Shown: positions 18,371 through 28,999 of the stretch, one piece after another
Layout of the letters: each line of letters opens with the position of its first letter
How positions within the stretch are numbered: the stretch's first letter is position 1
Assembly (NCBI GenBank): GCA_003217735.2
Contig: CP031585.1
Location: 2,405,501 to 2,469,500 of the forward strand
DNA length: 64,000 nt
DNA from: Marinibacterium anthonyi
GTDB taxonomy: Bacteria; Pseudomonadota; Alphaproteobacteria; Rhodobacterales; Rhodobacteraceae
Direction: 5' to 3'
Notes under the pieces: model-generated
The model's input: only the letters and a program-made list of their open reading frames with translations
Databases searched by the model: none
What the model was told of the DNA's origin: nothing
Position numbers and translations under genes: made by a program

Positions 18371-19777
18371 TCAGCAGCTGTAGTACATCTTGTATTCGAT
18401 CGGGTGCGGCGTGTGCTCGTAAGCTTCCAGCTCTTCCATCTTGAGCTCGATATAGCCTTCGATCTGGTCCTTGGTGAACACGTCGCCGGCCAGCAGGAAG
18501 TCCATGTCGGCTTCCAGCTCTTCCAGCGCTTCGCGCAGCGAACCGCAGACGGTCGGGATGCCTGCCAGCTCTTCCGGGGGAAGGTCGTACAGGTTCTTGT
18601 CCATGGCTTCGCCCGGATCGATCTTGTTCTTGATGCCGTCAAGGCCGGCCATCAGGAGCGCGGCAAAGCACAGGTAGGGGTTCGACGACGGGTCGGGGAA
18701 GCGAGCCTCGACGCGCTTGGCCTTCGGCGATTCCGCCCACGGGATACGAATGCAGCCCGACCGGTTGCGTGCTGAGTAGGCGCGCAGAACCGGGGCTTCG
18801 AAGCCCGGGATCAGACGCTTGTAGGAGTTGGTCGACGGGTTGGTGAAGGCGTTGAGCGCCTTGGCGTGCTTCAGGATGCCGCCGATGTACCACAGGGCCT
18901 CGTCCGACAGGTCGGCATACTTGTCGCCTGCAAACAGCGGCTTGCCGTCCTTCCAGATCGACATGTTCACGTGCATGCCGGTGCCGTTGTCGCCCGCGAT
19001 GGGCTTGGGCATGAAGGTGGCCGACTTGCCGTAGGCGTGCGCCACGTTGTGGATGATGTACTTGTACTTCTGCAGTTCGTCAGCCTGCTTGGTGACGGTG
19101 CCGAAGATCAGGCCCAGTTCGTGCTGGCAAGACGCCACTTCGTGGTGGTGCTTGTCGACCTTCATGCCGATGCGCTTCATGGTCGACAGCATTTCCGACC
19201 GCAGGTCCTGCGCTTCGTCGGTCGGGTTGACCGGGAAGTAGCCGCCCTTGATGCCGGGACGATGGCCCATGTTGCCGGTTTCGAATTCGGTGTCCGAATT
19301 CCAGGCCGCATCGGTGGCGTCGACTTCGTAGGAGACCTTGTTCATCGACACGGCAAAGCGGACGTCGTCGAACAGGAAGAATTCCGCTTCGGGGCCCATG
19401 TAGGCCGCATCGCCGATGCCGCTTTCGATCAGGTACTTTTCGGCCTTCTCGGCGGTGCCGCGCGGATCGCGGTCATAGGGTTCGCCGGTGTCGGGTTCGA
19501 CGACCGAGCAATGGATGCACAGGGTTTTTTCGGCATAGAACGGATCGATGTAGGCCGAGTCGGTGTCGGGCATCAGCTTCATGTCGGAAGCTTCGATCGA
19601 CTTCCAGCCGGCGATCGAGGAGCCGTCGAACATGAAACCTTCATCGAGGAAATCCTCGTCGACCTGGTCCGACATCACCGTCACGTGCTGCAGCTTGCCG
19701 CGCGGATCGGTAAACCGGATGTCGACGTAAGCGACGTCCTCGTCCGCGATCGTTTTAAGAACTGCGTCCTTACTCAT
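18371..19777 (-). CDS. glnA: Glutamine synthetase type I
   Basis: A 468-residue GSI-beta glutamine synthetase, which makes glutamine from glutamate, ammonia and ATP as a cytoplasmic dodecamer. Visible hallmarks are [10 protein letters not shown], the ATP-binding [14 protein letters not shown] region, [17 protein letters not shown], and the adenylylation loop NLYDLPPEE with Tyr397. The exact position of that tyrosine indicates regulation by GlnE. It lies 38 nt after glnB in a glnB-glnA operon, the usual arrangement in alphaproteobacteria. Confidence 0.98.
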   Translation of the reverse strand: MSKDAVLKTIADEDVAYVDIRFTDPRGKLQHVTVMSDQVDEDFLDEGFMFDGSSIAGWKSIEASDMKLMPDTDSAYIDPFYAEKTLCIHCSVVEPDTGEPYDRDPRGTAEKAEKYLIESGIGDAAYMGPEAEFFLFDDVRFAVSMNKVSYEVDATDAAWNSDTEFETGNMGHRPGIKGGYFPVNPTDEAQDLRSEMLSTMKRIGMKVDKHHHEVASCQHELGLIFGTVTKQADELQKYKYIIHNVAHAYGKSATFMPKPIAGDNGTGMHVNMSIWKDGKPLFAGDKYADLSDEALWYIGGILKHAKALNAFTNPSTNSYKRLIPGFEAPVLRAYSARNRSGCIRIPWAESPKAKRVEARFPDPSSNPYLCFAALLMAGLDGIKNKIDPGEAMDKNLYDLPPEELAGIPTVCGSLREALEELEADMDFLLAGDVFTKDQIEGYIELKMEELEAYEHTPHPIEYKMYYSC

Positions 19778-19815
19778 TCCCTATGTTCCTCTCGATTGGA
19801 ATGTCGTGCAAATGG

Positions 19816-21927
<2,112 letters not shown>

Positions 21928-21931
<4 letters not shown>

Positions 21932-22374
21932 GCCTCGGCCATTTCCGGCACGATCTCGAGCCCGCTGGCGTAGATGACGTCCGGCCGGTCCAGGTGCAGG
22001 GCAATCAGCGTGGTCAGGTGCAGGCCCAGGTCCTCGGCCACTGGCGGGCTGGCGCCACGCATCAGCAGCATCTGCCGGGCCGGCAGGATCACGTCGCGGT
22101 CGGGGCGTTGGGGGGCCAGCGCATGGGCCGGGATGCGCATCATCCGAAGGACCGCGCGCGTGGCTTCCACCCGGACGACGCGCCCGTAGCCGCCGTTGCG
22201 CGTCACGATCCGGTCGCCGGGAACAAGGAATTCGACCGGGATCGCACCATCGCGCGTCCAGATTTCGGTTCCGACCGGCAGGGCCATCGGGGTCGGCCCG
22301 GGCGGGGCCATCATGTCGATAGGTCGCGGCGACGCTGTCCTGTCGCGTGCAACCCCGATCCTGTTCGGGGTCAT
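21928..22374 (-). CDS. Hint-domain protein lacking the N-terminal catalytic cysteine
   Basis: A 148-residue protein whose core (GTEIWTRDGAIPVEFLVPGDRIVTRNGGYGRVVRV, in pieces about residues 31-70) matches the Hedgehog/intein (Hint) fold common as C-terminal domains in Rhodobacteraceae surface proteins. The cysteine that normally starts a self-cleaving Hint domain is replaced; the preceding residues are PMALPV. It is therefore probably not autoproteolytic. No signal peptide is seen. The start at 22374 follows a GAGGA site; ATG 22461 is an alternative. The function is unknown. Confidence 0.75.
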
Positions 22375-22541
22375 CCTGTCCTCGTGTTCTGCTCTTATGT
22401 TTTTGAACACGTTAGGATAAGGGGGCGTTAATGTCGCCGGTTTTCGGCGAACAGGCATCACCGAGCCGTCGATGCGTTGCGATTTCCCCTCGCATCGCGG
22501 CGCGGGCTTTGCTAATCAGCCCCGGCGCCGCTTGGCGCGCT

Positions 22542-22626
22542 GCGGGTGTGGCGAAATTGGTAGACGCACCAGATTTAGGTTCTGGCGCCGCAAGGCGTGG
22601 GGGTTCAAGTCCCTTCACCCGCACCA
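22542..22626 (+). tRNA. tRNA-Leu (anticodon TAG)
   Basis: The 85-nt sequence folds with a perfect seven-pair acceptor stem (GCGGGTG / CACCCGC), the anticodon stem CCAGA/TCTGG around loop TTTAGGT (anticodon TAG, reading CUN leucine codons), a long variable arm typical of class II leucine tRNAs, a GTTCAAGTC T-loop and an encoded CCA end. No integrase or duplicated 3' end was seen nearby. Confidence 0.97.
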
Positions 22627-22914
22627 CGATTCCCGGATGTCGAGGGGCGCAATCAGGCCATGGGGCAGGGCCGTTGGCACGGCTTCACCCATGCCGCGGG
22701 CAAGCGACATTACCGGGGCTGGTCGGCGAATTGTTTCCTTGACCTCAACCGTTATGCCTTAATTAGCCATGTTCAGCGATTTTGGTCGCATTTCATCCGG
22801 GCCTGGCCGTAAATCGTCGATGGGGGCGCGCCGATGGCATGGCGCGGATCGGGGGGCTGCTTGTGCGGTCCCGCGATATCAACGTCGTGCCAGTCCAGTT
22901 CGGGAGATTTCGGC

Positions 22915-23493
22915 TTGGCGCAGAACAGAGGCATCGGCTTGGCCCTTCGACTGAAGGCCGCGGCGCAGCGCTTTCGCGATGACACGCGCGGCAGCATCAC
23001 TGTCGAATTCGTCATCATGATGCCGATCATTTTCTGGGCCTTCATGGCGCTGTACGTCTTCTTTGACGGCTACCGGCAAAGCACGATCAACCTCAAGGCC
23101 GCCTACACGATCTCTGACATCCTTTCGCGCGAAACGGGGGAGGTCGACGATACTTACATCGACAGCATGCAATCGCTGTTCCAGTTTCTCACGCGCTCCG
23201 GCACCCGGACTTCGATGCGCATCAGCGTCCTGCGGTGGAGCGAGAGCGACGATCGCTATTACGTCGACTGGTCCACCGTGCGCGACTGGGACAGCCGCGC
23301 GGCGCTGACGGATGCCACCGTGAATGAATTCGGTGACCGCCTGCCTGCGATGTCGAACGCGGAACGCCTGATCCTGGTCGAGACGCGCAACACCTACACG
23401 CCCGCCTTCAAGGTCGGCCTTGGCACGCAGGAGCTGGACAATTTCGTCTTTACCAGCCCCCGGTTTGCGCCGCAGGTGGTCTGGGCCGGCTGA
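22915..23493 (+). CDS. TadE/TadG-like pseudopilin-related membrane protein
   Basis: A protein of about 192 residues with one N-terminal membrane helix in the TadE signature context (RGSITVEFVIMMPIIFWAFMAL) and a periplasmic C-terminal part with aromatic strands (RYYVDWSTVRDWD). TadE-like minor pseudopilins participate in Flp/Tad pili, but no other tad gene is here. The start is uncertain. TTG 22915 after GGGAGA is preferred; ATG 22834 would add an atypical Cys/Ser-rich leader. The 288 nt between the tRNA and this start show no other gene. Confidence 0.7.
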   Translation: MAQNRGIGLALRLKAAAQRFRDDTRGSITVEFVIMMPIIFWAFMALYVFFDGYRQSTINLKAAYTISDILSRETGEVDDTYIDSMQSLFQFLTRSGTRTSMRISVLRWSESDDRYYVDWSTVRDWDSRAALTDATVNEFGDRLPAMSNAERLILVETRNTYTPAFKVGLGTQELDNFVFTSPRFAPQVVWAG

Positions 23494-23510
23494 TCATCCG
23501 GCCCGGCTGA

Positions 23511-26039
23511 TCAGTTGCAGAAGAATTCGCATTCCTCGTCCGCCTTCGGCTGGTCCGTCACGATCGAGGGCAGGACGAAGAAGAAGCTGGGCAGATACAC
23601 GGTCTCGGCGCCGACCACGGGCTTGTAGCGATACAGCCGGCGGATCACCTCCTCGCCCGGTTTCAGCGCAAATTCCCGGCCCGTCCATTGCAGCTGGTCG
23701 GGGCGGGCATAGATCCGCGCGTCCATGTTGCCCAGGTGGTAGCTGATCCAGCAGACATCGCGGCGCAGCTCGTCGACGATGGCGGGATCGGTGCTGTCGG
23801 CACGCGACAGCAGCACGTCGGGCGATTGCGCAAGGAAGCTGCGGTCGGCGCCGGGCAGGGCGCGCAGGTCCGACAGGATCGCGCGCACATCCTCGTTGCT
23901 TTCCGCGCGGTCGCCGGAAAACGCCTCGGCCAGCTGAATGATCAGCTGACGGAAGGCGCGGCGCTGTTCGGGGGATCCGACCAGCCCGCACATCGCCTCG
24001 AAATTCTGGCGCAGGAACCGGGCCTGACCGGGTTCCAGGGATACGGTGTAGGTCCAGTCGATCGGGGTGGACAGCCCGCTTGCCTTGCGCGACAGCGGCG
24101 CGAACCCGGTCGCCGCCTGCACGATGGGCTCGCCCGCGTCGGGGTCAAGCCCGCGGTCCGCCAGCAGCTTTTCATCCAGGATCACGCGGGAACTGGCCAT
24201 GTCCTGCGCCATGGCCGAACTTTGCGACAGCTCGTCGCCCAGGATCTGACCCCGCAGCGAGGTCACGGCCTGCACCACTTCGGACAGCACCAGGTCAAGC
24301 CGATCACGCACGACCTCGGGCGTGCGGCTTTGCGCATCCTTGAAGTCGATCCGGGCCACGTCCGACGGCCCGGCGGTGCCCTGGACCAGCGGTGACATCA
24401 TGTCCGTTGCCTGTGACATGAACCGCTCGCGCGCCATGGTGGCGGCCGGATCGCCCCGGTCGTCGGTCAGAATGGCGATGGGCACGTAATAGGTGTTCAG
24501 CCCTTCCAGCCGGTCGAGGATCTCGCGCGGGCGCACGCCCTGGCGCGAGCCGTGATCGGCGATGTGCAACACGATGCGCGGCCCGTCCTCGAACCAGGCG
24601 CGCCCGTTGTCGAACCCCTTGGCCAGCTGCGCGACGGCCTCCAGCGCGCTTTCCTCGCGCAGGCCGACGGGGTCGTCCAGCCCAGGGTGCGTGGTGATGC
24701 CGGCCAAGGGCCCCGAGACGTCGAAACCCGGCCCGATGCGGGTGGGCGGCATCAGCTCCTCGGTGCGGATCGGGTCGTCAAGACCGGTGCGGTTCGGGTC
24801 GAGGAAATCGGAATAGGCCACCACCGACAGGCGCACGTCGGGGATGCGGTTGGCCGCGTCCAGGCTGCGCTGGCCGTAATCGCGCACGAACTCGGAAATG
24901 CCGTCGCGGATCAGCGGCAGGTAGGGGCGCATGCTTTCGGTCGTGTCGACCACGATCATCACATTGACCTGCTGCAGGGCCTCGACCCGGCGGGCAAAGG
25001 CCGACTGGTTCATCAGCTGCGAGGCCGATCCGGTGCCGGTCTGACCCAGGAAGATCACCTCGTGATAGGCGGTGTCGGCGGGGTCGGTGGCCAGGGGGTC
25101 GCGCGCGGGATCGACGGTGCGGATGATCGGATAGCTGAGCAATTGCAGACCGCCGTGAATGTAATCGACCAGCCGCGCCGGCGGCAGACCGGCCAGGATA
25201 TCCGGGTTGGGCTTGCCTTCGCGCCAGTTGCGGACCAGGTCGCGCAGGCGCTGGAACATCGCGCCATGGCCTTCCTCGTCATAGAACAGCCCCAGCCGCG
25301 TCGGCCACAGCGCCAGCGCCTCGAGGTTGATCCAGCCGAACATCTCGCCTTCGCCATCGCCGGTCAGCACCATGACCGATCCGTCCGGGCCCGGCGCCAC
25401 GTCGTGGATTTCCAGCACGGAAAAGAACAGCCGCGCGGCGCGTTCGGTGCCCCCGAAGGGCGCCGTCATGAAGGGAAAGGGTTCCGACAGGGCCGCTTCG
25501 GTCGATCCCATCAGGACGCCCTTGGCCCGCAAGCCCCGGGGCACGCCCTTGCACGCCGCCTCGGCCGAGACGGTGATCGACGGCAGGTTGGCGCAGAAAT
25601 CCTCGAACGTCATGGCGCGGGGCGTTTCACAGACAGCCTCGGCGCGGCGTTCAAACGGGCTGATTTCGGTATTCTGGTGCATGTCCAGCAGCGCCCGCCG
25701 GGTGACCCAGCCGCACAAACCGCCCGGTGTCGCCACGAACACCCGCGCGCTGTCGCCGTCGCCGACCTGTCCGTAACACGACACTTTCTCGAAGCTCTGG
25801 TTCAGGCGGGTGATCGGGCGGCGGGCATTGGGCAGGCCGTAGATGTCCACGTCGGACCCGATCAGCCACTGACCACCGCTTTCACGTCCCTCCAGCAGGC
25901 GGGTCAGGTCGCCGCAATCGGCCAGGTCGTCGATCTGCAGCAGGCTGGTGTCAATCAGCCCCTGGGCACGGGATTGCAGCGGCAGAAGGGTCAGCGCGAC
26001 GGCGCAGAGACGGGCGATCAGGCGAAGCGGCGGGGTCAT
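23511..26039 (-). CDS. Periplasmic SH3-like / von Willebrand A domain protein
   Basis: An 842-residue exported protein (signal peptide residues 1-25, ending QSRAQ). An SH3b-like segment follows at about residues 55-110 (YGLPNARRPITRL...CGWVTRRALL), a second SH3-like stretch at about 225-255 (GEMFGWINLEALALW), and a vWA domain from about residue 358. The vWA has a metal-adhesion motif DTTES starting at Asp365. The last 200 residues are cysteine-containing and end with CEFFCN. The vWA part resembles that of T6SS-linked PpkA kinases, but no kinase domain is present. It is the last gene of the ten-gene envelope operon and overlaps its upstream gene by 4 nt. Confidence 0.8.
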   Translation of the reverse strand: MTPPLRLIARLCAVALTLLPLQSRAQGLIDTSLLQIDDLADCGDLTRLLEGRESGGQWLIGSDVDIYGLPNARRPITRLNQSFEKVSCYGQVGDGDSARVFVATPGGLCGWVTRRALLDMHQNTEISPFERRAEAVCETPRAMTFEDFCANLPSITVSAEAACKGVPRGLRAKGVLMGSTEAALSEPFPFMTAPFGGTERAARLFFSVLEIHDVAPGPDGSVMVLTGDGEGEMFGWINLEALALWPTRLGLFYDEEGHGAMFQRLRDLVRNWREGKPNPDILAGLPPARLVDYIHGGLQLLSYPIIRTVDPARDPLATDPADTAYHEVIFLGQTGTGSASQLMNQSAFARRVEALQQVNVMIVVDTTESMRPYLPLIRDGISEFVRDYGQRSLDAANRIPDVRLSVVAYSDFLDPNRTGLDDPIRTEELMPPTRIGPGFDVSGPLAGITTHPGLDDPVGLREESALEAVAQLAKGFDNGRAWFEDGPRIVLHIADHGSRQGVRPREILDRLEGLNTYYVPIAILTDDRGDPAATMARERFMSQATDMMSPLVQGTAGPSDVARIDFKDAQSRTPEVVRDRLDLVLSEVVQAVTSLRGQILGDELSQSSAMAQDMASSRVILDEKLLADRGLDPDAGEPIVQAATGFAPLSRKASGLSTPIDWTYTVSLEPGQARFLRQNFEAMCGLVGSPEQRRAFRQLIIQLAEAFSGDRAESNEDVRAILSDLRALPGADRSFLAQSPDVLLSRADSTDPAIVDELRRDVCWISYHLGNMDARIYARPDQLQWTGREFALKPGEEVIRRLYRYKPVVGAETVYLPSFFFVLPSIVTDQPKADEECEFFCN

Positions 26040-28303
26040 GGACGGGCCTTGTCCTCGGTCAGTTGGGTCGACAGGTGCAGCGCCAGGCGGTCGGACAGCG
26101 CGGCGGTGTAGCGGCCGGGGATGTCGCCGGCGGGCCGCCAGGGTTCGATGAAATAGGGATAGGTGGTCAGGGTCTCGGACGCCAGCCGGCATCGGGTCAG
26201 GCCGGCGGGCCGGGTCGGCGCGTCGGGATCGAAGGTCAGCGGTTGCAGGCCGGCCAGGTCGGGCGCATCGCCGTCGCGCAAGCGCACCAGCGGAAAGACC
26301 GAAACCGTGATCTGAGGTCCGTTCGGCAGCGTCAGGTCCTGCGCGAGGGTCGCAAAGCGCTGGTCGGTGCAGGGATCGGTCAGGGCCACGGCGGTGCGCG
26401 GCGTCGCGGGCGCGATCAGCGCCAGCGACAGGTCGCTCACCCCGCGCGCGGCGGCATCCCTGATCGCCGGTTCCAGCGCCAGCGCCAGGTTTTCGGGGCT
26501 GATGCGCGGCCGCATCTCGGCCAGTGCGGTGCGCGCGGCCGCCGGGATCGTGGCAAAGCGCGTGTCCGCACCGGTGCGCAGTGCATCCGAGGGCAGGGCA
26601 AGCACCCGGACCAGCCCGTCGGTTTCATCCAGCCGGGTGATGGCGACCGACGAAAGCGACCACGCCCTGTCGCCCCAGCTGGCCGCCAGCCGCGCCTGCG
26701 CCGCTTCGATGGACCCCAGCACCCCGGCCCCCAGCCGCAGCCGTTCGGCGGTATCGAGGCCAAGCGCGACCTCCAGGTCGCCGGCATCCATGGCGATAAC
26801 GTACAGCACCGCGCGGTTGGGTTGCCGTTCGCCGACCAGGGTCACCTGCAGGACCGTGTCGGTTGGCAGGCTGACCGTCCGCCCCGCGCCGCCACATTCT
26901 GCCGGAGAGCTGACGGAAAGCGTGACCGTGACCTCGCCGTCCGAAACCGGCAGCGGGACGGTCGGGATGGCGGTGAATTGTGCGGGCGTCGATCCCGCGA
27001 CGGGATCCAGCGCCAGGGTCACCGGCGTGCCGTCGGCGCCGTCATAGACCAGGTCCATCCGGCAGGCCGCGCCGGACTGGCCGGCCGGCAGGGTGACGAT
27101 GATCGCATTGGGCGCCCGGTCGCGCGCGCCGGCCACGATCTGCCAATGCCCGTCATCGACACGCTTGAGCAGGGCATGGCGGTCGCGCAGCGCCTCGAAG
27201 GCGCGGCCGGGGCAATCGGGGGGATCCATGAAGACATCGGCGCCCACCGCCGTCAGCACGCAATCCAAGCGGCTGGCCAGCGCGTCGGGCAAGACCTCCT
27301 CCTGACCGTCGGTGCCGACATAGGTCAGGCGCAGGGGGGTCAGGCGCAGGGGGGCGCCCGAAGGTGCGCCAGACGGGATGCCAGATGGGGCGGCTTCGGT
27401 GATGCGATCCGCCGGGCGCGGGCTGGTCGGCGGGGCGGTCTGCGGTTTGGGGGACGGTTCGGGTGTCGGTTCGGGTGTAGATTCGGGCGCGGCTGCGCTT
27501 TCTGCGACGGGGGCCGGACGCGGATCGGCCAGGGTCTGCGGTGGCGGCGCCTGGGTGGGCGCGGCCCGGTTCGGTTCGCTGTTGCGGAAGTCCAGGCAAT
27601 CGGCGCTGCCGCACAGCGCCAGGATCACCCGGGCATCGTCCAGCCCGGCGGTGCGCAGGAAGATCCGCGTGTCCTGCGGCGCCCGGTCGGGGTTTACCGC
27701 CAGCACGTTGGCCTCGCCAAAGCGGGTTTCCGACAGCAGCGGCAGCGGATCGAAGACCCGGTGATCGCCGAACACCTGCACGCCGGGATCGCTGTTGGAC
27801 GCCTGCGCCATCGGCTCGGGGAAGGACACCGGAACCGCGAACCCGCTTTCCACCCATTGCGAAAACGCCAGGTCGGCGGCCCGCACGTTGTCATACCGCC
27901 CGATCAGCAGGATCGGCAGCTCGGCCGGACGTGGCCCGCCGCGCAGATCCTCGAACGTATAGGGCGTGTCCTGTCCCATGAAGGGCCGGAACGCCATGCC
28001 GATCAGCGTGCAGCTCATCACGCCATCCGCCAGCGCGACGGGTTCCGAACGGGCGACCTGCGGCGTCACCCCGGATCGCAGCGGCACCAGGACCACCGGG
28101 GTGTCGCGCCCCGGCTTGCCATAGCCCGTCCAGCTCAGCCGCAGGGGCGCGGCGCTCAGCCGTTGGCTTTTGCGGGCCGAGGCATCGCCAAGCCCGGTGG
28201 CCGACAGCAGCGCGGCACAGTCGAAACGCGGCAACCCGTCCTGCGCGCGGGCAAATGCGGGCAGAAGGATCGAAAGGGTAAAGCAGAGGGTCCGAATGAT
28301 CAT
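26036..28303 (-). CDS. Large secreted protein of unknown function with Pro-rich linker
   Basis: A 755-residue protein with a signal peptide (about residues 1-21, ending AFARAQ). An N-terminal domain (to about 250) contains cysteines, followed by a Pro/Glu/Ala-rich linker at about 255-330 with TPEPTPEPSPKP and SGIPSGAPSGAP. The C-terminal half is beta-rich, then alpha/beta (VLYVIAMDAGDLEVAL, which resembles a vWA-like first strand). I recognise no named domain. It is the ninth gene of the operon: its start is 4 nt after the preceding stop and its stop overlaps the vWA gene by 4 nt. It is probably a periplasmic partner of the vWA protein. Confidence 0.7.
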   Translation of the reverse strand: MIIRTLCFTLSILLPAFARAQDGLPRFDCAALLSATGLGDASARKSQRLSAAPLRLSWTGYGKPGRDTPVVLVPLRSGVTPQVARSEPVALADGVMSCTLIGMAFRPFMGQDTPYTFEDLRGGPRPAELPILLIGRYDNVRAADLAFSQWVESGFAVPVSFPEPMAQASNSDPGVQVFGDHRVFDPLPLLSETRFGEANVLAVNPDRAPQDTRIFLRTAGLDDARVILALCGSADCLDFRNSEPNRAAPTQAPPPQTLADPRPAPVAESAAAPESTPEPTPEPSPKPQTAPPTSPRPADRITEAAPSGIPSGAPSGAPLRLTPLRLTYVGTDGQEEVLPDALASRLDCVLTAVGADVFMDPPDCPGRAFEALRDRHALLKRVDDGHWQIVAGARDRAPNAIIVTLPAGQSGAACRMDLVYDGADGTPVTLALDPVAGSTPAQFTAIPTVPLPVSDGEVTVTLSVSSPAECGGAGRTVSLPTDTVLQVTLVGERQPNRAVLYVIAMDAGDLEVALGLDTAERLRLGAGVLGSIEAAQARLAASWGDRAWSLSSVAITRLDETDGLVRVLALPSDALRTGADTRFATIPAAARTALAEMRPRISPENLALALEPAIRDAAARGVSDLSLALIAPATPRTAVALTDPCTDQRFATLAQDLTLPNGPQITVSVFPLVRLRDGDAPDLAGLQPLTFDPDAPTRPAGLTRCRLASETLTTYPYFIEPWRPAGDIPGRYTAALSDRLALHLSTQLTEDKARP

Positions 28304-28307
28304 GTCA

Positions 28308-28994
28308 TCACCTGAAGATCACCACGTGGGCTTCGTCCTGCGGCCGGGCGGGCGCCAGGCCGGTTGTTCCATCGTCATTGCGCCGGCAGATCTGGGGATC
28401 GTCGCCGTCCCAGACCCAGATTTCCATCCGCACCGCCCGCGCCGCGCCGCCCTGCTGCGCCAGCCAGTCCAGAGCCGCCGGGCAGGCGTCGATCCCCAAC
28501 TTCGGCAATCCGCCCTGCACCCGCTCCAGCTCGTCTCCGGCGACGAAGGACGACCACACGCTGCCGCCCGCGTAACCATAGCCCGGCTCGGACCCAAGTC
28601 CCGCATTGGCCAGCCGCTGTTCCAGCCGCGCGACCTCGGCTTCCAGTTCGGCGATGCGGTCGGGGTCTGTCCTGGGCGCGGTTTCGCAGGCCAGCAACCT
28701 GTCGTTCAGGGTGATGTTGATCCGCTGATGCTGCTCGACCTCGGCCTGGCACAGCGAAAGCGCCTCCTGCGCATCGCCCGTCGCGTCGCTTGTCGCGCAG
28801 GCCTGGCGCGCGTCGGCCAATCGCACCGAAAGGTCCGTGGTGAACAGCGCCAGCCGGTCGCGATCGGCAAGGCACGCGGCCAGCTGGTCCCCTTGCGGAT
28901 CCCGGGCCTCAGGTGCCTCCTGCGCCGCCAGAGGCCCCGCGGCGAGGATCAGGGCCAGCGCGGCGTATGTCCGGCGCGTGGGGTACGGGATCAT
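28308..28994 (-). CDS. Periplasmic coiled-coil protein
   Basis: A 228-residue protein with a signal peptide (residues 1-25, ending GPLAAQ). A helical region at about 40-125 includes heptad-like stretches (LNDRLLACE, RIAELEAEVARLEQRLANAG), and a C-terminal globular part carries several cysteines (DACPAALDWL, ICRRNDD). It is flanked by gaps of 4-5 nt in the envelope operon. The coiled coil suggests oligomerisation or reaching across the periplasm. No known family was recognised. Confidence 0.7.
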   Translation of the reverse strand: MIPYPTRRTYAALALILAAGPLAAQEAPEARDPQGDQLAACLADRDRLALFTTDLSVRLADARQACATSDATGDAQEALSLCQAEVEQHQRINITLNDRLLACETAPRTDPDRIAELEAEVARLEQRLANAGLGSEPGYGYAGGSVWSSFVAGDELERVQGGLPKLGIDACPAALDWLAQQGGAARAVRMEIWVWDGDDPQICRRNDDGTTGLAPARPQDEAHVVIFR

Positions 28995-28999
28995 GCGTC

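Noticed and set aside
22627-22914. Additional gene between tRNA-Leu and the TadE-like gene
   Set aside because: Open frames here are short, overlap each other and the tRNA, and show no signal peptide, family motif or ribosome site.
22542-22915. Genomic-island attachment site at tRNA-Leu
   Set aside because: No integrase gene and no obvious second copy of the tRNA 3' end was found downstream within the window.
23511-26039. Type VI secretion accessory locus because of the PpkA-like vWA
   Set aside because: No Tss genes, kinase, phosphatase or FHA protein is present anywhere in the window.
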